Part shown: positions 35,138 through 43,596 of the stretch, piece after piece
Numbering within the stretch: the first letter of the stretch is position 1
Layout of the letters: each line of letters opens with the position of its first letter
Assembly (NCBI RefSeq): GCF_002608075.1
Contig: NZ_LAHA01000037.1
Span: forward strand, 42,370 to 106,369
Direction: 5' to 3'
Source: Nostoc linckia z4
Lineage (GTDB): Bacteria; Cyanobacteriota; Cyanobacteriia; Cyanobacteriales; Nostocaceae
DNA length: 64,000 nucleotides
Program-made: the position numbers and the translations under genes
The notes under the pieces: generated by a model
Databases searched by the model: none
Told to the model about the DNA's origin: nothing
What the model saw: only the letters and a program-made list of their open reading frames with translations

Positions 35138-37363
35138 TTAACCGAACTTACCAGCGGTAGAAGCAATCAAGAATGCGGCGTAAGTTACAACGTAACCGAC
35201 TGCAAAGTGGGTTAGACCAACTACGCGGGCTTGAACGATGGACAGAGCAACGGGCTTGTCTTTCCAGCGAACTAAGTTAGCTAGAGGAGTACGTTCGTGT
35301 GCCCAAACAAGGGTTTCGATCAACTCTTGCCAGTAACCTCTCCAAGAGATCAAGAACATGAAGCCGGTAGCCCAAACTAGGTGTCCAAACAAGAACATCC
35401 AAGCCCAGACAGACAGGTTATTCACGCCGTAGGGGTTGTAGCCGTTAATCAACTGAGCGGAGTTTGCCCACAGGTAATCGCGGAACCAGCCCATGAGGTA
35501 TGTAGAGTTCTCATTGAACTGAGCAACGTTACCTTGCCAAACACCGAGATGTTTCCAGTGCCAGTAGAAGGTTAACCAACCAATGGTGTTGAGCATCCAG
35601 AACGCAGCTAGGTAGAAGGAATCCCAAGCAGAGATATCGCATGTACCGCCACGACCGGGGCCGTCGCAAGGGAAGGCATAGCCGAAGTCCTTTTTATCGG
35701 GCATCAGCTTAGAACCACGGGCATCCAAAGCACCTTTGACGAGAATCAAGGTGGTGGTGTGCAGACCTAAGGCGATCGCATGGTGTACCAAGAAGTCGCC
35801 AGGGCCGATTGTTAAGAACAGGGAGTTAGTACCAGCGTTGATAGCACTTAACCAGCCTGGTAGCCAAACGTTAGCGTAGTTGGGCCATGCTGTGTAAGCA
35901 ATACTGTCTGGGTTAGATAACAAGGTATCTAAACCGTACAGGACTTTACCATTAGCAGCTTGGACGAACTGAGCAAATACTGGCTCGATGAGGATTTGCT
36001 TTTCAGGAGTACCGAAAGCAACTACTACATCGTTGTGTACGTACAAGCCCAAGGTGTGGAAGCCTAAGAAAAGGGATACCCAGCTGAGGTGGGAGATAAT
36101 CGCTTCTTTATGCTTCAATACGCGGTCAAGGACGTTGCCTTTGTTTTGTTCTGGATCGTAATCACGTACCCAGAAAATTGCACCGTGAGCAAAAGCACCA
36201 AGCATCAGGAATCCAGCAATATACTGGTGATGCGTGTACAGCGCTGCCTGGGTTGTATAGTCCTTCGCAATAAACGCGTAGGAAGGCATGGAGTACATGT
36301 GCTGTGCTACCAAGGAGGTGATTACACCTAACGCTGCTAGGTGCCAACCTAATTGGAAGTGCAGGGAGTTGTTGTAGGTATCGTAAATACCTTGGTGAGG
36401 TAGGTTGAAGGGGCCTTCAACGGGAATACCAAAGAAACTCTTGGCATTCAAGGCTTCTTTGAGACTGTGACCAATCCCAAAGTTTGTGCGGTACATGTGA
36501 CCAGCAACGATGAACAATACTGCGATCGCCAAGTGGTGATGAGCGATGTCAGTCAGCCACAAAGCTTCTGTCTGGGGATGGAAACCACCCAAGAAAGTCA
36601 GAATTGCTGTTCCTGCACCTTGGGATGTGCCAAACACATGTCCAGGAGTGTCAGGGTTTTGAGCGTAAACAGCCCAGTTACCTGTAAAGAATGGTGTTAA
36701 ACCTGCTGGGTGGGGTGGGGTATTGAGGAAGTTATCCCAACCTACGTGCTGTCCGCGAGCTTCGGGGACGGCAACGTGAATTAAGTGACCAGCCCATGCC
36801 AAAGAGCTAACACCAAACAGACCTGCTAGGTGGTGGTTTAAGCGATGTTCGGCGCTCTTAAACCATGCCAAGCTAGGACGGTACTTGGGTTGCAAGTGCA
36901 GCCAACCAGCGAACAACAATACAGCTGCGAATATCAACAGGAATACTGAGCCATTATACAGTTCAGTATTTGTCCGCATACCGATGGTATACCACCAGTG
37001 GTACAGACCAGAGTAGGTAATGTTTACTGGATTGCTGGCACCAGCTTGGGTGAAAGCTTCGATCGCTGGTTTGCCGAAGTGGGGATCCCAAATCGCGTGG
37101 GCGATGGGGCGAATGTGAAGCGGATCTTTAATCCACTGTTCAAAGTTACCTTGCCAGGCTACATGGAACAGGAGGCTGGATGCCCACAGGAAGATGATTG
37201 CCAAGTGACCGAAGTGAGTAGCGAAAATCTTTTGGTAAAGATTTTCCTCTGTCATGCCATCGTGGGTTTCAAAATCGTTGCCTGTAGCGATCGCATACCA
37301 TATCCGACGAGTAGTCGGGTCCTGTGCGAGATCCTGGCTAAATTTTGGAAATTTTGTTGCCAT
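35138..37363 (-). CDS. psaB: Photosystem I P700 apoprotein A2
   Basis: Core reaction-centre subunit of photosystem I; with PsaA binds P700, the antenna chlorophylls and the FX iron-sulfur cluster. 741 residues, full length. FX-binding loop FPCDGPGRGGTCDISAWD with two Cys (about residues 565-582). Eleven transmembrane helices rich in His ligands. Ends STAGKFG. No frameshift. Transcribed after psaA on the same strand, and ends in a strong terminator. The intergenic gap of about 220 bp carries repeats that could affect relative expression. Confidence 0.99.
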   Translation of the reverse strand: MATKFPKFSQDLAQDPTTRRIWYAIATGNDFETHDGMTEENLYQKIFATHFGHLAIIFLWASSLLFHVAWQGNFEQWIKDPLHIRPIAHAIWDPHFGKPAIEAFTQAGASNPVNITYSGLYHWWYTIGMRTNTELYNGSVFLLIFAAVLLFAGWLHLQPKYRPSLAWFKSAEHRLNHHLAGLFGVSSLAWAGHLIHVAVPEARGQHVGWDNFLNTPPHPAGLTPFFTGNWAVYAQNPDTPGHVFGTSQGAGTAILTFLGGFHPQTEALWLTDIAHHHLAIAVLFIVAGHMYRTNFGIGHSLKEALNAKSFFGIPVEGPFNLPHQGIYDTYNNSLHFQLGWHLAALGVITSLVAQHMYSMPSYAFIAKDYTTQAALYTHHQYIAGFLMLGAFAHGAIFWVRDYDPEQNKGNVLDRVLKHKEAIISHLSWVSLFLGFHTLGLYVHNDVVVAFGTPEKQILIEPVFAQFVQAANGKVLYGLDTLLSNPDSIAYTAWPNYANVWLPGWLSAINAGTNSLFLTIGPGDFLVHHAIALGLHTTTLILVKGALDARGSKLMPDKKDFGYAFPCDGPGRGGTCDISAWDSFYLAAFWMLNTIGWLTFYWHWKHLGVWQGNVAQFNENSTYLMGWFRDYLWANSAQLINGYNPYGVNNLSVWAWMFLFGHLVWATGFMFLISWRGYWQELIETLVWAHERTPLANLVRWKDKPVALSIVQARVVGLTHFAVGYVVTYAAFLIASTAGKFG

Positions 37364-37411
37364 AGGTTTAATAATTCCTCTGACCTTTAGCCATCAAGTA
37401 CCAGTTTTGCA

Positions 37412-37570
37412 AGTTATGAGTTGAGAGTTATGAGTTGAGAGTTATGAATTGAGGGTCACGAGCTAGAAATTTTTATTTTCAACTCCTAACTCCTAATTTT
37501 TGCAAAGACTGGAGTTAATCCCGTCTTTACTTCTAACTCCTAACTCCATAACTCCTAACTCCTAACTCTA
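37412..37570. repeat. Complementary short repeats between psaA and psaB
   Basis: Three tandem 14-bp units gttatgagttgaga (37412-37453) face runs of actcctaact-type heptamers (about 37480-37494 and 37531-37570). The two sets are partly complementary, so the psaA-psaB mRNA could fold here. Confidence 0.75.
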
Positions 37571-37582
37571 AAAAACTGATTG

Positions 37583-39841
37583 CTACCCTACTGAAAGGAT
37601 GTGTGCGTGGAAGAATGCCCAAGTAGTAGCAATTCCTCCTAGAAGGTAGTGAGCTACCCCTACTGCGCGTCCCTGAACGATGCTCAGAGCGCGGGGCTGA
37701 ATTGCTGGTGCTACCTTCAGTTTATTATGCGCCCAAACGATGGACTCAATTAATTCTTGCCAGTAGCCGCGACCACTGAACAGGAACATCAAGCTGAATG
37801 CCCAAACAAAGTGAGCGCCTAAGAACATAAGTCCATAAGCAGATAGGGCACTGCCGTAGGAGTTGATGACTTGTGTAGCTTGTGCCCACAAGAAGTCACG
37901 CAACCAACCGTTGATCGTGATGGCGCTTTGAGCAAAGTTACCACCAGTGATGTGAGTCACTGTGCCATCTGGATCTACTGTTCCCCAGACATCTGATTGC
38001 ATCTTCCAGCTGAAGTGGAAAATTACAATGGATAGGGAGTTATACATCCAGAATAGTCCCAGGAATACGTGATCCCATCCAGACACTTGACATGTACCAC
38101 CACGACCAGGGCCGTCGCAAGGGAAGCGGAAGCCCAGGTTTGCTTTGTCTGGAATCAGACGAGAGCTACGGGCAAATAGCACACCTTTGAGCAGAATTAA
38201 GACGGTGACGTGAATGGTGAAGGCGTGAATGTGGTGAATTAGGAAGTCTGCTGTTCCCAAAGCTATGGGTGCAGCTGCCACTTTACCGCCTACAGCCAAA
38301 ATACCGCCGCCAAAGACATAGCTAACTGGTTCTAGGGCATTGGGCGCAGTCGATCCAGGAGCCAAGGCGTGGATATTTTGTATCCACTGGGCAAATACTG
38401 GCTGCAATTGAATTGCCGTATCAGAGAACATGTCTTGGGGACGACCCAATGCACGCATTGTATCGTTGTGGATGTACAGTCCAAAGCTGTGGAAGCCGAG
38501 GAAAATAGACACCCAGTTCAGGTGAGAAATAATCGCATCTCGGTGACGAATCACCCGATCCAGCAAGTTGTTTTGGTTCACAACTGGATCGTAATCCCGC
38601 ACCATGAAGATGGCAGCGTGAGCAGCTCCACCAACAATCAAGAAGCCACCGATCCAAATATGGTGAGTGAATATACACAACTGCGTAGCGTAGTCAGTTG
38701 CCAAATATGGATAGGGGGGCATCGCGTACATGTGGTGCGCGATGATGATGGTCAGCGAACCCAAGAAGGCAAGGTTAGTTGCCAATTGAGCGTGCCAAGA
38801 TGTGGTCAGGTTTTCGTAGAGACCTTTGTGACCTTCACCGGTGAAAGGACCCTTATGGTTTTCCAGGATCTCTTTAATGCTGTGACCGATACCCCAGTTG
38901 GTGCGGTACTGGTGACCAGCAATGATGAACATGACTGCGATCGCTAAATGGTGATGGGAAATATCTGTCAGCCACAAGCCGCCTGTTACTGGGTTTAGAC
39001 CGCCCTTGAAGGTGAGGAAGTCAGCATACTGACCCCAGTTCAAGGTGAAGAAAGGTGCTATACCAGCAGCAAAGCCTGGGTACAGTTCCGTCAACAAGTC
39101 TTTGTTCAGGATGAACTCGTGGGGCAAGGGTATATCTTTAAGTGCTACCCCTGCATCCAAAAGCTTGTTAGTCGGTGCAGACACGTGAATTAAGTGACCT
39201 GCCCATCCCAAGGAACCACAACCTAAGAGTACTTGTAGGTGGTGATTCAGCATCGACTCCACATTTTGGAACCATTCCAATTTGGGAGCTTTTTTGTGGT
39301 AATGGAACCAGCCGGCAAATAGGAATAAGCCTGCTAATACCAAGCCACCGATGGCAGTGCAATATAGCTGGAAGGAGTTGGTGATACCCCAACCACGCCA
39401 TACTTGGAACAAACCAGAGGTGATTTGAATACCGTGGAAACCACCGCCAACATCACCGTTTAAAATGTCTTGTCCCACAATGGGCCAAACGACTTGGGCG
39501 CTCGGCTTAACATTTAACGGATCGCTCAGCCAAGCTTCGTAGTTAGAAAACTTCGCGCCGTGGAAAATCATCCCGCTTAGCCAGATGGTCACTACGGCTA
39601 AGTGACCGAAGTGTGCTGAGAATATCTTGCGGGAGATATCTTCTAAATCGCTGGTATGTGTGTCAAAATCGTGGGCGAGTGCGTGAAGGTTCCAAATCCA
39701 TGTAGTGGTTTTTGGACCTCTGGCTAAAGATCTGTCGAAGTGTCCGGGTTTGGCCCATCTTTCAAATGAGGTAGGAACCGGGTCATTATCGACGATTACT
39801 CTTGCCTTTTTTTCCTCTCGCTCCGGAGGACTTATTGCCAT
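37583..39841 (-). CDS. psaA: Photosystem I P700 apoprotein A1
   Basis: Core subunit of photosystem I and partner of PsaB. 752 residues from the ATG at 39841 (MAISPPEREEKKARVIVDND), which has a gaggagg ribosome-binding site just upstream. A longer in-frame extension of 22 codons is rejected because PsaA proteins begin MTISP or MAISP. FX loop FPCDGPGRGGTCQVSGWD. Ends FHAHILSVG. Intact. The promoter should lie in 39842-40100, but light-responsive elements could not be picked out with certainty. Confidence 0.99.
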   Translation of the reverse strand: MAISPPEREEKKARVIVDNDPVPTSFERWAKPGHFDRSLARGPKTTTWIWNLHALAHDFDTHTSDLEDISRKIFSAHFGHLAVVTIWLSGMIFHGAKFSNYEAWLSDPLNVKPSAQVVWPIVGQDILNGDVGGGFHGIQITSGLFQVWRGWGITNSFQLYCTAIGGLVLAGLFLFAGWFHYHKKAPKLEWFQNVESMLNHHLQVLLGCGSLGWAGHLIHVSAPTNKLLDAGVALKDIPLPHEFILNKDLLTELYPGFAAGIAPFFTLNWGQYADFLTFKGGLNPVTGGLWLTDISHHHLAIAVMFIIAGHQYRTNWGIGHSIKEILENHKGPFTGEGHKGLYENLTTSWHAQLATNLAFLGSLTIIIAHHMYAMPPYPYLATDYATQLCIFTHHIWIGGFLIVGGAAHAAIFMVRDYDPVVNQNNLLDRVIRHRDAIISHLNWVSIFLGFHSFGLYIHNDTMRALGRPQDMFSDTAIQLQPVFAQWIQNIHALAPGSTAPNALEPVSYVFGGGILAVGGKVAAAPIALGTADFLIHHIHAFTIHVTVLILLKGVLFARSSRLIPDKANLGFRFPCDGPGRGGTCQVSGWDHVFLGLFWMYNSLSIVIFHFSWKMQSDVWGTVDPDGTVTHITGGNFAQSAITINGWLRDFLWAQATQVINSYGSALSAYGLMFLGAHFVWAFSLMFLFSGRGYWQELIESIVWAHNKLKVAPAIQPRALSIVQGRAVGVAHYLLGGIATTWAFFHAHILSVG

Positions 39842-40421
39842 TCGACCTCCTCTCTTGATAAGGAATGAGGAATCATGATTACCACATAGTAATGTTTTAC
39901 CGCACACTCCAGTGATTTGCTGAAGCCACAGTGAAGACCCATGTGGAGAGTTGTTTCTCGTTGAATTATAAAGTCTTCACTTGTACATTGATGGAGATAT
40001 TTTAACAATAATTCAAAATCCCTGAAATAACTGCCTTTTCTGCCTTTTAACCTTCAAACTAATTGTCCAAAAGTCAATAGATTATTCATTTAATTTACAA
40101 AGGATAACAATTCGTAAAAAAGATGGTTTGGGAATGGGGCATGGGGGATGGGGCATTGGGGAAAACCCTTCGGGTAGGGAAAAGGGGAAAGGGAAAACCC
40201 TTCGGGTAGGGAAAAGGTTAAAGGGAAAACCCTTCGGGTAGGGAAAAGGGGAAAGGTTAAAGGGAAAAGGAGTGATCTTTCGTTTACCCCATGCCCCATG
40301 CCCCTTACACCTTGCCCTTTGCCCCATGCCCCATGCCCCATGCCCCTTGCCCTTTGCCCATCCCCAGTTTTGGGCTATATTTCCCTATGGACATGTCGAA
40401 GAGGAACTCTGGGTGCAAGGC
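39842..40421. other. Divergent region between psaA and the lipoprotein gene
   Basis: About 580 bp. The psaA-proximal half (39842-40120) is AT-rich and should contain the psaA promoter and leader. The distal half is repeats: three 32-bp units, then ccatgcccc heptamers (about 40285-40362). No coding evidence. Confidence 0.5.
40162..40257. repeat. Three tandem 32-bp repeats with cccttcggg hairpins
   Basis: Units begin at 40162, 40194 and 40226, each starting aaaacccttcgggtaggga and ending in purine-rich aaaggggaaaggg or a variant. Each holds a ccc-ttc-ggg mini-hairpin. The period is exactly 32 bp with no spacers. Confidence 0.9.
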
Positions 40422-42197
40422 ATGAAATTCTGGGAAAAAAGCGTGTTAAAGAAGCTCCTCGCTGGGAGTTTTCCCTTTTTCAGATGGGTGATGACATTGC
40501 TTCTGGTATGCAGCTTAGTTAGTTGTGGCGATAAAGCGGGTAGCCAGGAGGTATCTATTGTTAATCAAGAAAAGACTGGAGGAATTTCTCAAGTTTCTAA
40601 GCAATTTTCGGAAGTTGCTCCTCCTGCTGTTATCCAAGAATTGCGCCCAATTTTGGAAGTTTATCAGCCACAAGTGACAATTATTACGCCAAAATCTGAT
40701 GAAGTTTTCTCAGATAACAAAGTCACAGCGCGCTTCCAGGTGAAGGATTTACCAATATTTAAAGACTCACAATTACAATTAGGGCCACATTTACACGTAA
40801 TTCTTGATAACCAACCTTACATACCTGTTTACGATCTGAATCAGCCCTTAGTTTTGCCAGACTTGTCACCAGGTACTCACACGTTGCGCGTGTTTGCTTC
40901 CCGTCCTTGGCATGAAAGCTTTAAAAATGAAGGTGCTTATGCCCAGACAACATTTCATGTCTTCACTAAGACTGATGACAATAGCCCAGTTCCGAATCTA
41001 CCGTTGCTCACTTACAGTCGCCCTCAAAGTAGTTATGGGGCAGAGCCGATTTTACTTGATTTTTACTTAACTAATGCTCCTTTGCATCTGGCTGCGTCAG
41101 AAAATGCCAAGGATGAATTTAGCGATTGGCGTATCCGTTGCACAATTAATGGTGAAAGCTTTATTTTCGATCGCTGGCAGTCAATTTACCTCAAAGGTTG
41201 GAAACCTGGTAAAAACTGGGTCAAACTGGAATTTCTCGATAATCAGGGAAATCCTCTGAAAAATGCTTTTAACACCACAGTTAGGCTGATTGACTACCAA
41301 CCAAAAGGTAAGGATACTCTGTCGAGAATTACCAGAGGAGAACTCACAGCAGATCGGGTACGCGGTATTGTAGACCCAAATTATAAACTCGCACCCACCC
41401 CTGCTGTACAAAAAACCCCTGAAATACAGCCAAGTCCAAAAATTCAAGTTCCAGAAGAATCAAAAACACAGCCAACAAAACCAGAACAACCAAAATTACA
41501 ACCTCCAACGGCTGCACCATCTCCTAGTTTTTCGCCAACACCAAATATTATTGAGTCTCCTGCACCAGAACCACAGCCAACAGTAACGCCAACTCCACAA
41601 GTAACGCCTGCACCACAAAAAGTTGCACCTGAGCAAGCAAAACGAGGATTTGGCGGATTTTTCAACCGTCGTCCCGGCAAGACACCAACCCCAGAAACAA
41701 CAGTTACACCATCAGCAACTCCACAACCCACTTTGCCAGAAAGTCTTGAGTCTCCAACACCAAAAACTCAAGTAGAACCACAGCCAACGTTAACTCCAAT
41801 TCCACAAGTAACGCCAGAACCACAGCCAACGTTAACTCCAATTCCACAAGTAACACCAGAACCACAGCCAACGTTAACTCCAATTCCACAAGTAACGCTA
41901 GAACCACAGCCAACGTTAACTCCAACTCCACAAGTAACACCAGAACCACAGCCAACCCTAACCCCAACTCCAGAAACTACGCCGTTACCTGAAAAAGTTG
42001 CGCCTGAGTCACGAAAACCCTGGTTTGGAGGATTTTTCAACCGTCGAACTCCTGATACGCCCACACCAAAAGTAATAATTGCGCCATCTCCAAGTTCGCC
42101 ACCGCAGCCTCCAGAAATTATTGAGTCTCCAGCACCAGAAACAGCTGCGCCATCGCCTGAAGCACAACCAACACTTACACCAACACTTGATAAATAA
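40422..42197 (+). CDS. Lipoprotein with Pro/Thr-rich repeats, about 591 aa
   Basis: Secreted lipoprotein: positively charged start (MKFWEKSVLKKLL), hydrophobic core, and lipobox LVSC with Cys near residue 37. A folded region (about residues 50-310) has the look of immunoglobulin-like beta modules (TIITPKSDEVFSDNKVTARF, then LSPGTHTLRVFASRPWHES). The C-terminal half is Pro/Thr/Glu-rich, with five 14-residue repeats of the EPQPTLTPIPQVT type (nucleotides 41775-41980) and two copies of a GGFFNRR block. Starts at ATG 40422, since the upstream codons are repeat DNA. Probably an envelope-anchored surface protein. Function unknown. Confidence 0.85.
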   Translation: MKFWEKSVLKKLLAGSFPFFRWVMTLLLVCSLVSCGDKAGSQEVSIVNQEKTGGISQVSKQFSEVAPPAVIQELRPILEVYQPQVTIITPKSDEVFSDNKVTARFQVKDLPIFKDSQLQLGPHLHVILDNQPYIPVYDLNQPLVLPDLSPGTHTLRVFASRPWHESFKNEGAYAQTTFHVFTKTDDNSPVPNLPLLTYSRPQSSYGAEPILLDFYLTNAPLHLAASENAKDEFSDWRIRCTINGESFIFDRWQSIYLKGWKPGKNWVKLEFLDNQGNPLKNAFNTTVRLIDYQPKGKDTLSRITRGELTADRVRGIVDPNYKLAPTPAVQKTPEIQPSPKIQVPEESKTQPTKPEQPKLQPPTAAPSPSFSPTPNIIESPAPEPQPTVTPTPQVTPAPQKVAPEQAKRGFGGFFNRRPGKTPTPETTVTPSATPQPTLPESLESPTPKTQVEPQPTLTPIPQVTPEPQPTLTPIPQVTPEPQPTLTPIPQVTLEPQPTLTPTPQVTPEPQPTLTPTPETTPLPEKVAPESRKPWFGGFFNRRTPDTPTPKVIIAPSPSSPPQPPEIIESPAPETAAPSPEAQPTLTPTLDK

Positions 42198-42200
42198 AAG

Positions 42201-42255
42201 TGTTGACAGTCAACCGTCAACCATCATCTACTGTTGTTTATTTTTTGCAGTTCCC
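42201..42255 (+). repeat. Right half of the gacttccaa...gcagttccct MITE-like family
   Basis: Contains gttgacagtcaaccgtcaac and the conserved right end tttattttttgcagttccct, identical to the end of the 31318-31557 copy. The left end is missing. It abuts the end of glsA. Confidence 0.7.
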
Positions 42256-42259
42256 TAAT

Positions 42260-43174
42260 TTAGCCGAAGATACTCAACTGTAAGTTTTGCGATAAAGCTT
42301 CCATAAAAACCAGCCCCGCCACAGGATTTCCCACTGTATCTAAGGCGGGGCTATAACAAGCGATCGCTCCCTCATTTGGTACTATTGCTACAAGCCCACC
42401 ACCAATGCCCGATTTCATTGGCAAACCAATTCTCACTGCCCACTCGGCAGAAGCTTCATAAAGTCCACAAGTTGACATCACAGCATTGACAATTGTGCGA
42501 TTTTGTGTAGAGATATAGCTATTTGCAAAAGCTAGGAGTTTTCCTAACAAAGCTAAATCTTCAACTCCTCCAGATAAACAGCATATTTGCTCGTATGTGT
42601 CAAGGGCTATTTCGAGATTTTCGAGATGTCCGATTTGGGCAAGATGATTAGCGATCGCTTCATTGGCTTTTGAACGTGTTAATCGTACAGAAGTCAACAT
42701 CGCTTCATCCAAATGTAATTGACAACCTGCCAATTGATTAAGCCATTGGCAAAATAAAAGAGTGCGAATTTTAGCGTCTTTACCTGGTAACTTATCGGCA
42801 AGGGTAATAGCCCCGCTATTAATCATCGGGTTGCGGGGACGGCCGCCATCGCTAACTAATTGTTCCAAAGAATTGAAGGGTGCTTGTGATGGTTCTACCC
42901 CAACCCAGCCGAAAACTGTTTCTGCTCCTAGATGTTCTAAAAGATAAAGTAGAGAAAATGTTTTAATAACGCTCATCAGGGGAAACACACAACTTGTATC
43001 TCCAAAGCTGATGGTTTTTTGGGATTCGCAACAGATGTGAACAGCAAACCAATTGGGGTTGGCTAAGGCTAATTTGGGAATGCGATCGGGAATTCGCCCC
43101 TGTTTAACTTGGGTTTTGGTTTGTTGTACCCAAGTTGATAATTCTGTAGTGGTTAGTTTATCGAGTTCTTTCAA
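42260..43174 (-). CDS. glsA: Glutaminase A
   Basis: Hydrolyses glutamine to glutamate and ammonia; beta-lactamase-like fold. 304 residues, the usual size. The catalytic Ser-x-x-Lys is SVIK (about residues 68-71), and the family motif GGRPRNPMINSGAI (about 111-124) is intact, as is GIGGGLVAIVPN near the C-terminus. Starts with TTG (no ATG is available before the catalytic motif). It stands alone and is flanked on both sides by half copies of one MITE-like element. Confidence 0.95.
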   Translation of the reverse strand: MKELDKLTTTELSTWVQQTKTQVKQGRIPDRIPKLALANPNWFAVHICCESQKTISFGDTSCVFPLMSVIKTFSLLYLLEHLGAETVFGWVGVEPSQAPFNSLEQLVSDGGRPRNPMINSGAITLADKLPGKDAKIRTLLFCQWLNQLAGCQLHLDEAMLTSVRLTRSKANEAIANHLAQIGHLENLEIALDTYEQICCLSGGVEDLALLGKLLAFANSYISTQNRTIVNAVMSTCGLYEASAEWAVRIGLPMKSGIGGGLVAIVPNEGAIACYSPALDTVGNPVAGLVFMEALSQNLQLSIFG

Positions 43175-43256
43175 AAGTAATATCCAGTAAAATCATTTCT
43201 AGTTTATGTAGTTACAGAAAGTTAGTAACTACCTATTTTCAAAATTAGTCAGTTTT

Positions 43257-43282
43257 TAGGACTTCCAAGTAAAAAAATATTT
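43257..43282 (+). repeat. Left half of the gacttccaa...gcagttccct MITE-like family
   Basis: The sequence aggacttccaagtaaaaaaa plus atattt matches the left end of the 30659 copy at nearly every base. No right end follows. It adjoins the open remnant at 43281-43562 and supplies its stop codon. Confidence 0.65.
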
Positions 43283-43562
43283 ACGCCAATACCTTAGCCA
43301 ATTTACGAGGTTTCAATGCCTGTGAAAATGGAATGATACGTCTCAAGGAAGTGAGGTTGGCAAAAATTTGGGCTAATGGTTTACTGCACTGAGTGTTAGC
43401 ACAATGACGTTCAAGTTGAACGGCTTCAACTTCAACTAATCTGTAATTGACTCCCAAAGTCGTGTTGTGAACGCCTGGGCTGACATCATTTTTTCGGTGT
43501 AATTGCGGTTCTCCATCATCTGAGTTGCGTGAAAAGCTGGGAGCGATCGCACAAATATTTTC
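43281..43562 (-). pseudogene. Open reading remnant without a start codon, 93 codons
   Basis: On the minus strand this frame reads FSRNSDDGEPQLHRKNDVSP, then GVNYRLVEVEAVQLERHCAN and ends KPRKLAKVLA. It looks protein-like, but no ATG or GTG precedes the coding-like part, and the 5' side is closed by a TGA. The 3' stop lies in the MITE-like left half, so both ends may be truncated. A different 60-codon frame with an ATG overlaps the same DNA and looks less natural. Family not recognised. Confidence 0.3.
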
Positions 43563-43596
43563 TCAGGCGTGCAACTATTAATAGGTTGATTAATCG

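Noticed and set aside
38369..38947. 192-codon open frame on the plus strand inside psaA
   Set aside because: It is an antisense shadow of the highly constrained psaA gene, with no ribosome-binding site and no protein-like features. The same applies to the frames opposite psaB.
39842..39907. 22-residue N-terminal extension of PsaA
   Set aside because: PsaA proteins start MTISP/MAISP, and the ribosome-binding site is directly before that Met.
40162..40257. CRISPR-like array from evenly spaced 32-bp repeats
   Set aside because: The units are directly adjacent with no spacers, and no cas genes are present.
41444..42220. Valine/glycine-rich open frames on the minus strand across the lipoprotein repeats
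   Set aside because: They are the antisense reading of Pro/Thr repeats; periodicity alone keeps them open.
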